From positions 1-31,655 of the forward strand of contig CAYZED010000028.1 of assembly GCA_964477445.1 (NCBI GenBank): a stretch of 31,655 bases of DNA, read 5' to 3'. Origin of the DNA: CAYZED01 sp964477445. Its GTDB lineage: Bacteria > Bacillota > Clostridia > Lutisporales > Lutisporaceae. Under the pieces are notes generated by a model, which saw nothing but the letters and a program-made list of their open reading frames with translations, did not search any database and had not been told where the DNA came from. This document shows, in pieces, positions 6,128 to 15,394 of this stretch. Position 1 is the stretch's first letter; each line of letters starts with the position of its first letter. The translations under genes were made by a program, and so were the position numbers.

Positions 6128-7795
6128 TTACCGGCTTCCAATATCATCTTCCACGGCCTTATATGTTTTGTAGCCACCACTTAAATTCTTAGCATTAAAT
6201 CCATTTTGGCGCAATATCCTAACGCCAATATATGATCTGAGTCCCACCTGGCAATTTGCTATGATTTCTTTGTCTTTTGGAATTTCAGAAAGTCGCTCTC
6301 TAATTTTGTTCAAAGGAATATTAATGGCACCTGGAATATGTCCTGCTTCATATTCAAAAGGTTCTCTCACATCAAGCAAATATGTTCTAGATAAATCAGC
6401 CGAAAGTGCCGCTTCATAGTTTACGACATCTATATCTCCGTTCACAAGATTTGTTGCTGCATAGCCTGCCATGTTAACAGGATCTTTTGCTGATGAAAAA
6501 GGAGGCGCATAAGCAAGCTCAAAATTACACAAGTCAAAAACGCTAAGCCCATGTCTAATAGCGACTGACAAAACATCCATCCTCTTATCTACTCCATCAA
6601 CCCCAACGATTTGAGAGCCGAGTATCTTTCCTGCTCTCGAGTATATCAATTTTATTGCCATCATAGTAGAACCTGGATAATAAGTTGCGTGAGAAGCTGA
6701 GTGAGTTATAGTGCTAAAATACTCGACGCCTCTCTTTTTTAATGATTTCTCTGCATTTCCGCTATTTGCTAATGTTAAATCAAAAATTTTGATGATAGCA
6801 GTCCCCTGAGTGTTTTCGTATTTCTCATCCCGTCCTAAAATATTATTAGCTACTATTCTACCCATTCTATTAGCAGGTCCTGCCAGTGGAATCAAAATCG
6901 GCTCTCCCGAAACCAAATCAGTGACCTCTACGGCATCACCAATAGCGTATATATTTTTGTCATTAGTTCTTAAATAGTTGTCAACTTTTATCCCGCCAGT
7001 AGTTCCAATTTCTAAGCCTGAATTTTTAGCTAATTCCACATTTGGGCGAACGCCTATGGCCAGTAGCACAAAATCTCCAACTACTTGTTTGCCAGAGTTT
7101 AAAACAACCCTTACGCTTCCATCTTCTGGATTTGTTCTGAATTCTTTAACAGCCTCATTAAATACTATGTCAACGCCTTTTGATCTAACATGATTATGAA
7201 TAATCGCTGCCATTTCATAATCTACTGGATTCATCAATTGATTTCCGGACTGAATTAAAGTCACTTTCATTCCAAGTTTGTGAAAATTTTCGGCGTTTTC
7301 TATCCCTATAAATCCACCACCCACTACGATAGCATGTTGCGGTTTGTTATTATCAATAAACTCTTTTAGTCTATCAGTATCAGGAACATCTCTCATTGTA
7401 AATATCTTTTCTAAATCAAAACCAGGTAGTTTGGGCAAAAACGGGAATGCGCCAGGTGATAATACTAAGTCATCATACGTTTCAAAATATTCTTCACCAG
7501 ATTCAATGTTTTTTATCTTAACTTCTTTCTTGTCTCTGTTAATCTCAACTACTTCTGATTTTTCACGCACATCAATGTTAAATCGATTTTTCATGGCTGC
7601 AGCTGTCTGAACAAGCAGTTGTTTTCTATCCTTTATAGTCCCACCTATGTAATATGGCAAACCGCAATTTGCGTAAGATATATATCTTCCTTTTTCAAAT
7701 AGAATAATTTCCAAATTTTCATCAAGTCTTCTAAGTCTTGCAGCTGTGGACGCACCACCTGCGACTCCTCCAACAATAACAACTTTTTTGCTCAT
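6128..7795 (-). CDS. CoA-disulfide reductase with C-terminal rhodanese domain
   Basis: This is a flavoprotein of the pyridine nucleotide-disulfide oxidoreductase family. Residues 1-450 hold an FAD motif VVIVGGVAGG, the active cysteine C44 in SYANCGLPYYIGG, an NAD(P)H motif VVGGGFIGIENAENF and the IYAIGDAVEV FAD-ribityl strand. A dimerisation domain follows. The last 100 residues form a rhodanese domain (YLLDVREPFEYEAGHIPGA) with its own cysteine C515 in ANCQVGLRS. The 555-residue length fits CoADR-RHD enzymes, which reduce CoA disulfide, persulfide or polysulfide with NAD(P)H. A role in thiol redox balance or sulfur metabolism is likely. The ATG at 7795 has AGGAGG upstream. It sits 72 bases downstream of the response regulator gene on the same strand, with tandem repeats between them. 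Confidence 0.9.
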   Translation of the reverse strand: MSKKVVIVGGVAGGASTAARLRRLDENLEIILFEKGRYISYANCGLPYYIGGTIKDRKQLLVQTAAAMKNRFNIDVREKSEVVEINRDKKEVKIKNIESGEEYFETYDDLVLSPGAFPFLPKLPGFDLEKIFTMRDVPDTDRLKEFIDNNKPQHAIVVGGGFIGIENAENFHKLGMKVTLIQSGNQLMNPVDYEMAAIIHNHVRSKGVDIVFNEAVKEFRTNPEDGSVRVVLNSGKQVVGDFVLLAIGVRPNVELAKNSGLEIGTTGGIKVDNYLRTNDKNIYAIGDAVEVTDLVSGEPILIPLAGPANRMGRIVANNILGRDEKYENTQGTAIIKIFDLTLANSGNAEKSLKKRGVEYFSTITHSASHATYYPGSTMMAIKLIYSRAGKILGSQIVGVDGVDKRMDVLSVAIRHGLSVFDLCNFELAYAPPFSSAKDPVNMAGYAATNLVNGDIDVVNYEAALSADLSRTYLLDVREPFEYEAGHIPGAINIPLNKIRERLSEIPKDKEIIANCQVGLRSYIGVRILRQNGFNAKNLSGGYKTYKAVEDDIGSR

Positions 7796-7822
7796 ACTGT
7801 TTCCTCCTTCACGCTACCTTTA

Positions 7823-7876
7823 AAACACAAGTTATCTTTCAAACACAAGTTATCTTCCAAACACAAATTATCTTTC
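7823..7876. repeat. Three tandem 18-bp repeats overlapping the response-regulator stop
   Basis: The unit AAACACAAGTTATCTTTC occurs at 7823-7840, with one change at 7841-7858 and one change at 7859-7876. The third copy contains the last codons and the stop of the minus-strand response regulator, so the array looks like an outward copy of that gene's 3' end. Confidence 0.85.
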
Positions 7877-8563
7877 TAAACCAAATTTATATCCAATTCC
7901 ATAGATTGTTTTTATATATTTGGGTTGTCTTGGATCCGTTTCAATTTTTCTTCTCAAATTTTTAATGTGGGTGTCAACCGTTCTGTCGTAGCCCTCATAA
8001 TCATCACCAAAAGTTAGACATACAAGCTCTTCCCTTGTAAATGCTTTCTTTGGATACTTTAGTAATGTTAATAAAAGCTTGAATTCATTTGGTGTTAGAT
8101 TAATATGCTTCTTATCCATTTTTACTTCATGATTATTTTCATCAACCAAAAGTGCCTCATCCTCAAAATTATAAATGTTCCCGCCGAGATCGGCTTGGCT
8201 TCTTAGAAGCAGCGCTCTAGTTCTCGCCCCTAATACTTTAATGCTAAAAGGTTTAGTTATATAATCATCCACCCCAGCCTCAAAAGCACTCAATATCGTA
8301 TTCTCGTCATTTTTTGATGACATCAAAATAATCGGCATTTTAGAAACATTCCTAACCTTTGAACATAACTCAATGCCAGATTCGCTTTCATTCATTTGAT
8401 CAACAAATAATAAATGTGGATTGATTTTTTCAATTTGAGAAATAATTTCGTTACCATTAGTGCTGCAATATACGCAATAACCTTTACTTTCTAAAAATAT
8501 TTTTAAGATTTCTAGAACATCGCAATCACTATCAATTAAAAGTATCCGCTTTTTTTCAATCAC
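7868..8563 (-). CDS. OmpR/PhoB-family response regulator
   Basis: Residues 1-115 form a receiver domain with acidic D11 and D13, phosphoacceptor D55 in LLFVDQMN, S82/S83 in ILMSSKND and K104 in ITKPFS. The C-terminal 100 residues are a winged-helix DNA-binding domain (NLTPNEFKLLLTLLKYP, then RTVDTHIKNLRRKIE). The longer frame begins at 8644, but the GTG at 8563 is the better start: GGAGG lies five bases before it and the receiver begins directly after it, giving 231 residues. No histidine kinase gene adjoins it, so the partner kinase is unknown. It may be transcribed with the downstream CoA-disulfide reductase gene. Confidence 0.9.
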   Translation of the reverse strand: MIEKKRILLIDSDCDVLEILKIFLESKGYCVYCSTNGNEIISQIEKINPHLLFVDQMNESESGIELCSKVRNVSKMPIILMSSKNDENTILSAFEAGVDDYITKPFSIKVLGARTRALLLRSQADLGGNIYNFEDEALLVDENNHEVKMDKKHINLTPNEFKLLLTLLKYPKKAFTREELVCLTFGDDYEGYDRTVDTHIKNLRRKIETDPRQPKYIKTIYGIGYKFGLER

Positions 8564-8754
8564 ACTAACCTCCATACAATTTTGACAAATACAAATTAGC
8601 ACAATAAACGGCAAAACAGCCTTCTCTACATTAAAGTTTAACAAATTTTTCTTATAAATGGAACCTTATTTATTCTCTATTCAATAGACATTTCATTTGC
8701 TTTACTATAGAATTGTTTAAGAAAAGCATTTAATAACTATGGAGGTTTTAAGAA

Positions 8755-9300
8755 ATGGAAAAAATTATCGAAAAAAAGAATCCTGTTTTCACAATTGAAA
8801 TGGAAAACGGCGAAAAGATGTCAGGTGAATTATATCCCGAAATTGCACCAATAACAGTCAAAAATTTTATTAGTCTTATTAACAAAGGATATTATAACGG
8901 CTTAATATTCCATCGTGTAATACCAAATTTTGTTATCCAAGGCGGATGCCCTGACGGTACTGGGATGGGTGGCCCAGGTTACTCTATAAAAGGTGAATTC
9001 ACTAGTAACGGCGTAAAAAACGACCTCAAACATGAACTAGGAATTCTTTCAATGGCAAGAGCCAACAATCCAAATTCAGGTGGAAGTCAATTTTTCATAA
9101 TGGTTGATACTGTGCCAAGTCTCGATGGTAAATATACATCTTTTGGAAAAGTAACAGAAGGCATTGATACTGCTCTAAAGATAGCAAGCGTAAAACGAGA
9201 TTATAATGACCGCCCAGCAGAAAACCAAGTTATTGCAAAAATCACCGTAGATACATTCGGCGAAACATACGACGAGCCCGAAAAACTCGGAGAGTGCTAA
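8755..9300 (+). CDS. Peptidyl-prolyl cis-trans isomerase, cyclophilin type
   Basis: The single cyclophilin domain fills the 181-residue protein. FHRVIPNFVIQGG holds the catalytic arginine (about residue 53), and GGSQFFIMVD and YTSFGKVTEG complete the usual active-site set. It catalyses proline isomerisation during protein folding. There is no signal peptide, so it is cytoplasmic. ATGGAGG lies close upstream of the ATG. It is a single-gene unit on the plus strand between leftward genes and is followed by the fold-back element starting about 20 bases after its stop. Confidence 0.93.
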   Translation: MEKIIEKKNPVFTIEMENGEKMSGELYPEIAPITVKNFISLINKGYYNGLIFHRVIPNFVIQGGCPDGTGMGGPGYSIKGEFTSNGVKNDLKHELGILSMARANNPNSGGSQFFIMVDTVPSLDGKYTSFGKVTEGIDTALKIASVKRDYNDRPAENQVIAKITVDTFGETYDEPEKLGEC

Positions 9301-9316
9301 GATTCAGGATTTAGAA

Positions 9317-9724
9317 GATTATAAGTGGTCGCTTCTTGTCAGTCGATGTTTCTTTATGTGATACATGATGAACGATTACGGCAAAGACACGAAATCTAAC
9401 GAAAGTAATTCTAAACTTAAAAGAGGCATGGATGCCCTGAGCATTCGCATTAATTATAGTGTTACTTCCTGCTGGAACTCGGCGGAGCCGAGGAGAGAAG
9501 CAGGTTATGCATGCATATAGTAACACTCTTAATGCGAATAGCGCCCTCGTTCAATGTTTGTATGCCAGATGATTTTTCATAATAAAATCATCTCGGATGC
9601 ATAGTTTTGAAATTCAAACTATTTTAGAATTACTCAATTCGATTTCGTAGTCGTAGCCGGTTAGTGAATATGTACACATCAAGAAAATATAAAAGGCTGA
9701 CATGTAGGCGACCACTTAATAATC
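9317..9724. mobile_element. 395-bp fold-back (MITE-like) inverted-repeat element
   Basis: The whole space between the cyclophilin and HD-GYP genes is one imperfect palindrome. The outer arms are AAGTGGTCGC (9323-9332) and GCGACCACTT (9708-9717), flanked by GATTAT and AATAATC. Nested pairs follow in mirror order: ACGAAATC (9389-9396) with GATTTCGT (9641-9648), AGTAATTCTAAA (9404-9415) with TTTAGAATTACT (9623-9634), ATTCGCATTAA (9443-9453) with TTAATGCGAAT (9529-9539), GTGTTAC (9459-9465) with GTAACAC (9520-9526), CCTGCT with AGCAGG, and a central CTCGGC-GGA-GCCGAG (9478-9492). The right arm carries extra hairpins, such as AGATGATTTT paired with AAAATCATCT. There is no transposase, so it is either a non-autonomous element or a large structured RNA. 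A clear target duplication was not found. Confidence 0.6.
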
Positions 9725-10807
9725 CGCTATAGCTACAATTGTCGTATTTAGTCTATCCGTATCATATTTTAGGTCAATATATTTTTCTTCATATAAAATA
9801 TTGTTTATTATTTTTACTTTAGGCCTGAGACAACAGTCTTCGTAGTTTTCAACAACTATTCCAACTAGGCCATCACTTAATTTAACATACGTGCCAACTG
9901 GGTAAGCTGCCACTCTTCTAGTAAAAAGAAAAACTAGCTCTGGGTCAAATAATGATCCACTACCTGCCATTATATATTCCATTGCGTCAGACGCAAGCAA
10001 TGCTTTTCTATAAGTACGATCAGAAATTAAAGCGTCGTAAGCATCTGCAATTCCAATTATTCTTCCAAAAAGAGATATTTTTTTTCCAGAAACATTCTCC
10101 GGATAACCGGTCCCATTAAATTTTTCATGATGTTGATAAATGCCCACACATGTATGAATAGGTAGATGAAAAGTGCCTTTAGCGTATTTGAAACCGAAAT
10201 CACTATGTTTTTTCATTATTTCAAATTCTTCATCAGTCAATTTCCCTGGTTTATTTAGTATGTCCTTTTGAATAAATACTTTGCCAATATCATGATAAAG
10301 CGCCGACATTCCTAATTTAATTAAATCATCTTTGTTTAATCCCTTTGCGACCCCCAAAATCATAGATAAAATTGTAGTATTCACAGAATGAAAAAAAGTG
10401 TAGTCATCATAGACTTTTAAGTCAATCATATTTACAATCATGGATTTATTACTAATTATTTCTTCGATAATATCACGAATTAGTCTTCTACTTTCTTTAA
10501 CTGAATCTTCAAGTTTTATGTTGTCTGCTTTTGATTTTTCTGAAATCTTCTCTAGCCCAATAAATACGTCCTTTATGGTTTTAATAGTTTTGTTCCTTAA
10601 TTCGTCACTAATTACCTGTACAATTTCAATGTCTTTTGAATTTTCATCCTCTATATAAATCCCATTAAAGCCTAGTTCAAATATCTTATTTACATATTTG
10701 CGCATTATAACATTGCCTGCTGCTAAAAGTAATTCTCCATTTCTACCATAAATACTTTTCCCCAAAATCATGTCTTCTCTTATGCAATGTGCCGGAACAT
10801 ACCTCAT
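9716..10807 (-). CDS. HD-GYP domain protein, probable cyclic-di-GMP phosphodiesterase
   Basis: The N-terminal 60 residues resemble the small PilZ-like/DUF3391-type region that precedes many HD-GYP domains. From about residue 135 the HD-GYP domain shows HD at 172-173 (ALYHDIGKVFIQKDIL), HHEKFNGTGYP at 226-236 and ADAYDALISDRTYR at 254-267. The conserved set is intact, which supports hydrolysis of cyclic-di-GMP. A beta-rich tail (VKLSDGLVGIVVENYED) follows. It has no receiver and no membrane segment. The gene begins 15 bases after the amidohydrolase and may share a transcript with it and the hybrid kinase upstream. Its last codons (D, Y, stop) lie inside the terminal repeat of the fold-back element, so the element may have reset the stop. 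Confidence 0.9.
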   Translation of the reverse strand: MRYVPAHCIREDMILGKSIYGRNGELLLAAGNVIMRKYVNKIFELGFNGIYIEDENSKDIEIVQVISDELRNKTIKTIKDVFIGLEKISEKSKADNIKLEDSVKESRRLIRDIIEEIISNKSMIVNMIDLKVYDDYTFFHSVNTTILSMILGVAKGLNKDDLIKLGMSALYHDIGKVFIQKDILNKPGKLTDEEFEIMKKHSDFGFKYAKGTFHLPIHTCVGIYQHHEKFNGTGYPENVSGKKISLFGRIIGIADAYDALISDRTYRKALLASDAMEYIMAGSGSLFDPELVFLFTRRVAAYPVGTYVKLSDGLVGIVVENYEDCCLRPKVKIINNILYEEKYIDLKYDTDRLNTTIVAIADY

Positions 10808-10822
10808 TCCTAATCCGCCCTT

Positions 10823-12448
10823 CTACCTTGAGAAAGCTACTTTCCCATTTATTACAGTCATATCTACTTTAGCATTTCTAATATGCTCTGGAGATATTTC
10901 AAAAATGTCTTCTGTCAAAACTACTAAATCACCCAATTTCCCCTCTTCAAGTGTTCCCATTTCGCTTTCTGAAAAACAAGCTATAGCACTATTTAAAGTA
11001 TATCCAATAACTGCATCTTCAACTGTAAGTTTTTCTTTAGGCACCCATCCGCCTTTTGGCTCTCCACTTAAGTCCTCTCTGGTAACAGCGCAATAGATAT
11101 TCGCTATCGGATCAAAACTTTCTACTGGCGCATCGGTTCCTAAAGTAATCAAAACCCCGGCTTCTCTTAGATAATTCCATGGATAAAGAGCCATGCTACT
11201 ATCTTTACCAATTCTATCTTCAGCCATTTTCCAATCGGTGTTAGTGAAAACTGGTTGAATATAAGCAATTATGCCTCTTTGAGCCATTTCGTTTATTATT
11301 TCATCGGTCATAATTTGACAATGAATAATTCCATTTCGCTTCTTACCAATTATTTCGATTTTGTCATAAGCTCCCAAAACCATTTTCATTGCTGCATCAC
11401 CAATGCAATGAACTGCAATTTGCATATCATTCTCATCTGCGTAAGTCACTAATTCATCTAGTTGGTCTTGTGAATAACAAGGTATCCCACGAGTATATGG
11501 ATTATCGGCATATGGTTTTGATAGATATGCTGTTCTTCCCCCTAATGACCCATCTGCAAGAAGTTTCAAAGGTCCAATTTTAAATGCACCAAAATCCTGC
11601 CCAGTCTTATATCCTTTGTTAGTAAAGTCTTTAAGTATATCAATACTAGGTAAAGAGCATTGTTCATAGACTCTTATTGGCAATTCCCTCTCATTCGAGA
11701 GTTCAATAAATGCATTTAGGACATCCTCCCATTCATCAGTTCCTGAACGCAAATCATCACTTTGAACTGCAGTAATACCTGATTCAACTAGCTTTCCAGC
11801 CGCAAAAAGTATCTTCTTTTTTATAACATCAACACTCATAGGTTCTAACTGTTCATAGAGAATATCTAAGGCATTTTCGGCAAAAATCCCTGTTGGAATA
11901 CCATCTTTATCAACTTCGATTTTTCCACCTTCAACAAATCTCGATTGTTTTGATAGGCCAAGCAATTCTAAGGCTTTAGAGTTCGCAACTGCAATATGAC
12001 CGCAGACTCTAGTCAAAACTAAAGGTATGGTTAATGATATCTTATCAAGATCATATCTGTCTGGCATATCTTTCTTTTCCCAATTATTTTGATTCCATCC
12101 TCTTCCAAACACCCATCTAACTGTTTCAGTTTCAACAGAATCCAATTCTTTTTCACTTAGGAATTTTGAACTAACAAAAATTAGATCTTCCACTGAGCTA
12201 ACAGAAGATAAATTAATGTTATCTAGTGTAATCGCATAATTAAGGAGATGAAGATGACTATCATGAAAACCAGGCAGTACTAGTTTCTTCTTTAAATCAA
12301 TTAGTTGAGCTCCTGGTTTAACTGTTTTCAAGACATCGGCATCACTTCCAACTTTAATAATCCTTCCATCGCTTATACTAATTGCTTGAGCCAAATTATT
12401 AAGACTATCCATTGTTCTGATCGTCCCATTAAATAATATCAGATCCAT
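10823..12448 (-). CDS. Amidohydrolase 3 family protein (YtcJ-like)
   Basis: The 541-residue protein has the layout of YtcJ-type metal-dependent hydrolases. A beta-sandwich start (LILFNGTIRTMD) leads to the HxH metal site in PGFHDSHLHLLNY (about 60-72). A VFGRGWNQNNW segment typical of this subfamily follows, then ADGSLGGRTAYLSKPY, the histidine in QIAVHCIGDAA, a second in IIHCQIM, and the aspartate in LGTDAPVESFDP. Family members hydrolyse amides or formamides, but the substrate cannot be read from sequence. GAGGGAGAG precedes the ATG. It lies between the hybrid kinase and HD-GYP genes on one strand; a repeat array separates it from the kinase. Confidence 0.88.
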   Translation of the reverse strand: MDLILFNGTIRTMDSLNNLAQAISISDGRIIKVGSDADVLKTVKPGAQLIDLKKKLVLPGFHDSHLHLLNYAITLDNINLSSVSSVEDLIFVSSKFLSEKELDSVETETVRWVFGRGWNQNNWEKKDMPDRYDLDKISLTIPLVLTRVCGHIAVANSKALELLGLSKQSRFVEGGKIEVDKDGIPTGIFAENALDILYEQLEPMSVDVIKKKILFAAGKLVESGITAVQSDDLRSGTDEWEDVLNAFIELSNERELPIRVYEQCSLPSIDILKDFTNKGYKTGQDFGAFKIGPLKLLADGSLGGRTAYLSKPYADNPYTRGIPCYSQDQLDELVTYADENDMQIAVHCIGDAAMKMVLGAYDKIEIIGKKRNGIIHCQIMTDEIINEMAQRGIIAYIQPVFTNTDWKMAEDRIGKDSSMALYPWNYLREAGVLITLGTDAPVESFDPIANIYCAVTREDLSGEPKGGWVPKEKLTVEDAVIGYTLNSAIACFSESEMGTLEEGKLGDLVVLTEDIFEISPEHIRNAKVDMTVINGKVAFSR

Positions 12449-12506
12449 ATTATTCTCTCCCTCACATAATTATTTTAACCATTTTTTATTTATGAGTTCC
12501 CATTTG

Positions 12507-12587
12507 TTTAACTGTTAATTTTCCATTTTTTTAACTGTTAATTGTCCACTTATTTAACTGTTAATCCCCACTTGTTTAATTGTTAAT
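12507..12587. repeat. Four tandem 22-23-bp repeats at the hybrid-kinase stop
   Basis: The core TTTAACTGTTAAT starts at 12507, 12530 and 12553, and as TTTAATTGTTAAT at 12575, with TCC/CCA-rich spacers. The last copy holds the stop codon and final codons (KWGINN) of the minus-strand kinase. The array fills most of the space before the amidohydrolase start. Confidence 0.85.
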
Positions 12588-15308
12588 TCCCCACTTATCA
12601 AACATTTCCGTGAGATTTTTTTGTTTAACAGGTTTTGTCATATAATCATCCATACCTGCTGCAATACACATTTCTTGATCTCCAAACATTGCATTAGCTG
12701 TCATGGCAATTATAGTAACTTTAAATCCTAATATGGCTTGAGCTTTCCTAATCTCTTTGGTGGCCTCATATCCATCCATCACAGGCATTTGGCAGTCCAT
12801 TAGGATTAAATCATAACGGTTCTTAATCATCTTTTCTACTGCAATAGCTCCATTCTCTGCTATATCAACTTTGAAATTTAATTTTTCTAATTGCATAATG
12901 GTAAGTTTTCTATTAACTGCATTATCTTCTACTAAAAGTATTTTTTTTGAAAATATTTCTCCAGATTCTTCACTCTTGCTATTTAAGTTCTCACCCTCTC
13001 TTATGCGTTCATTCCCTAATCTTTCATTCCCTAATCTTTCATTCTTTATTGAGTAATAATTAAAAATCTCATCATCAAATTTTTTAAAATCAAATATTCC
13101 TTTCAGTCTGGAACTTAACGTCATGATGGTATCGAATAAGCTCGATTGTCTAAATGGTTTCACCAATTTTGCTGAAAAACCATTCTCTTGAGCACTATAA
13201 TCCGTAATTTGCTCATCATTATTAGTAATTAGAATAGTCTCAGCATCCGATAATCGATTTATTAAACTATAATCTATATTTTCTTTATTTATAACGTCTA
13301 AAATAATAATGTTGAATTTATTATCTGTTTCTTCGCGTTCTTTTAATAATTCAATAGCCTTATCAAAACTCTTTAATAATTCATAAGATGCTGCACCCCA
13401 AGACTTTAAATAATTAACGATAACTTCACCAGAATTTTGACTTTCGCTAATAATCATAATATTCAAATCGTTCAAACTGTTTTCCCAATTAAATTCATGT
13501 AGCATTTTTTCTAGTTTTTCGAGTTTTGCAGTAAACAAAAATGTGCTTCCTTCGCCCAACTGGCTTTCAACTGAAATCTCGCCGTCCATTAATTCTACTA
13601 TTTTTTTAGAGATTGACAATCCCAAACCTGTTCCACCATATATTCTCGTAGTAGAATCATCGGCTTGAACAAAAGGCTGAAATAGTTTTGACTGATTCGA
13701 TTGTTCTATGCCTATTCCAGTATCTATGACCGAAAAAATATATTCTTTGTACTTGGCATCAAAATCTTTCATTTCAACCTTAACTAATATTTCACCTGAT
13801 TCTGTAAACTTTATAGCATTCCCGATTAGATTCATCAAAACTTGCCTTAATCTATCTGGATCGCCTTTAACATCCGAGTAATCTGATGGTATGTAAGTTA
13901 TAATACTTAATCCCTTTTCTCGTGCCTTTATTGACAAAATTTCTGCTACACTTTCTACTACATCAATCAAATTAAACCTAACATGACTTAACTTAAGCTT
14001 TCCTACCTCTATTTTTGAGAAATCTAAAACATCATTTATAATTCCTAATAACAAGCCTCCTGCTTCTTGAACAGTTCTAGTGAGATCTTTCTGTTTTTCA
14101 CTTAAATCCGTTTGAGATAAAAGTTCACTCATACCAATAATTGCATTCATTGGTGTTCTGATTTCATGTGACATATTTGCTAAAAACGCACTCTTTTCAA
14201 TATTTGCTGCTTCCGCAGCATCTTTGGCTCTACGCAATTCTTTTTCTGTGAACTCAATCTGCGATAACATCTTGTTGGCATTTTTTGACAAAATCGCAAT
14301 CTCGTCATCTCCTGTTTCTGGGACTCTTATTGATAAATCTCCACTCTCTTCAATTTCTTGCACTCTAGCACTCAAAAAGTTTATTGGTTTAATAACTACT
14401 ATGTTCAAAATAACCAACAAAACAAAACCTACTGTTATTGCGGCTAAACCTAAAAAGGTTATTATGAAAGTTATCGTAGTCGTTCCTTGTTTATGAATTA
14501 ATCTAGGCACCTCAACGCTTAGTATCAGTTTGTCAACTCCAAAGATATCACGAATAAACGTATATCCCGTAAATGTGTTTTGATTCGTGCTTGATAGAAG
14601 TTCTCCATCTCCAGCTTTGATTTTTTTTAGTATCGACTTTTCTGTTTCACTTTTCATGCTGCTTATTTGTTTGATTTTTATATTAATCCCCATGTTATGA
14701 GTTAAAGTCGCTTCAATTCTAGAATCTATTTTTCGAGTCATAACTAAAAACCCATTTGATGGTCCATCACCTTCACTTGTTAAAATTGGTCTAGCGGTGA
14801 AAACAATTGCCCCATCCATAGTATCAATTATCCCTTTTAATGATGACTTTGTATTTTTTCTTAAATCATCCACTAACGGTTTTTTTAGAAATTCTTCTAA
14901 ATAAGTAGGTATACCATTATAGAAAACACCATCGCTATTTCGTGTTTTTGAGTAGAAAATTTTTCCTTTTTTCCCTACGAAAATAATTGAATTAAGGTTA
15001 AGCTGTTCTAACGTAGTATCGTTGAGATTTTCTCGAACAAAAACCGAATCATTATTCGTAGCGTAGTTATATACGGTATCCCAGCTTGACCAGTCATTTA
15101 AGAGTATGCTGAGATTCGTAATATCGTCATTTAGCATACTGACGGCTTGACTAATATTCCCTCTGACAAGTTGCTTTTCTAAATTATCAAAGCTACGAGT
15201 AAGAAAAATATTTGATACTGCCGCAAGTAAGGTTAACAGTATTATAAATACAAAACTAATAATCATAATCAGTCTAATTCTCAGACTCAAAACATCGCCA
15301 CCATTCAT
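12576..15308 (-). CDS. Hybrid sensor histidine kinase with CHASE4, HAMP and receiver domains
   Basis: The protein has 910 residues. A membrane segment at 12-34 is followed by an extracellular CHASE4-like sensor (DWSSWDTVYNY at 72-82), a second membrane segment at about 278-305, and HAMP (306-355). HisKA has phosphorylated H381 in NMSHEIRTPMNAIIG. HATPase shows NLIGNAIKFT, DTGIGIE and GGTGLGLSISKK. Then comes a weak, probably degenerate receiver (about 610-730) and a good C-terminal receiver (ILLVEDNAVNR, LILMDCQMPVMDG, MTKPVKQ). A linker holds the repeat NERLG-NERLG-NERI from a 15-bp duplication. The ATG at 15308 has no clear ribosome site; the TTG at 15290 behind GGTGG is an alternative start. 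It probably feeds a phosphorelay; downstream HD-GYP hints at cyclic-di-GMP output. Confidence 0.9.
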   Translation of the reverse strand: MNGGDVLSLRIRLIMIISFVFIILLTLLAAVSNIFLTRSFDNLEKQLVRGNISQAVSMLNDDITNLSILLNDWSSWDTVYNYATNNDSVFVRENLNDTTLEQLNLNSIIFVGKKGKIFYSKTRNSDGVFYNGIPTYLEEFLKKPLVDDLRKNTKSSLKGIIDTMDGAIVFTARPILTSEGDGPSNGFLVMTRKIDSRIEATLTHNMGINIKIKQISSMKSETEKSILKKIKAGDGELLSSTNQNTFTGYTFIRDIFGVDKLILSVEVPRLIHKQGTTTITFIITFLGLAAITVGFVLLVILNIVVIKPINFLSARVQEIEESGDLSIRVPETGDDEIAILSKNANKMLSQIEFTEKELRRAKDAAEAANIEKSAFLANMSHEIRTPMNAIIGMSELLSQTDLSEKQKDLTRTVQEAGGLLLGIINDVLDFSKIEVGKLKLSHVRFNLIDVVESVAEILSIKAREKGLSIITYIPSDYSDVKGDPDRLRQVLMNLIGNAIKFTESGEILVKVEMKDFDAKYKEYIFSVIDTGIGIEQSNQSKLFQPFVQADDSTTRIYGGTGLGLSISKKIVELMDGEISVESQLGEGSTFLFTAKLEKLEKMLHEFNWENSLNDLNIMIISESQNSGEVIVNYLKSWGAASYELLKSFDKAIELLKEREETDNKFNIIILDVINKENIDYSLINRLSDAETILITNNDEQITDYSAQENGFSAKLVKPFRQSSLFDTIMTLSSRLKGIFDFKKFDDEIFNYYSIKNERLGNERLGNERIREGENLNSKSEESGEIFSKKILLVEDNAVNRKLTIMQLEKLNFKVDIAENGAIAVEKMIKNRYDLILMDCQMPVMDGYEATKEIRKAQAILGFKVTIIAMTANAMFGDQEMCIAAGMDDYMTKPVKQKNLTEMFDKWGINN
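13008..13047. repeat. In-frame 15-bp tandem repeat in the kinase linker
   Basis: TTCATTCCCTAATCT is present twice in tandem (13008-13022 and 13023-13037) and then as a partial third copy. It encodes NERLG repeated between the two receiver domains. The 15-base period keeps the frame. Confidence 0.85.
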
Positions 15309-15394
15309 AAAAATTAGTGTTTAATACTTATTTGAGTTTGTTCAAAACTAAATCTACTTTCAAAAATTTCTAACAATATCATTATAACAATAAA

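Noticed and set aside
9311..9526. Minus-strand 71-codon frame in the space after the cyclophilin gene
   Set aside because: It lies wholly within the fold-back element, has no ribosome site and no recognisable domain; an open frame is a by-product of the palindrome.
9323..9717. RNase P RNA, tmRNA or SRP RNA in the large palindromic spacer
   Set aside because: None of the hallmark sequences of these RNAs was found; the mirror-image order of blocks points to a fold-back element.
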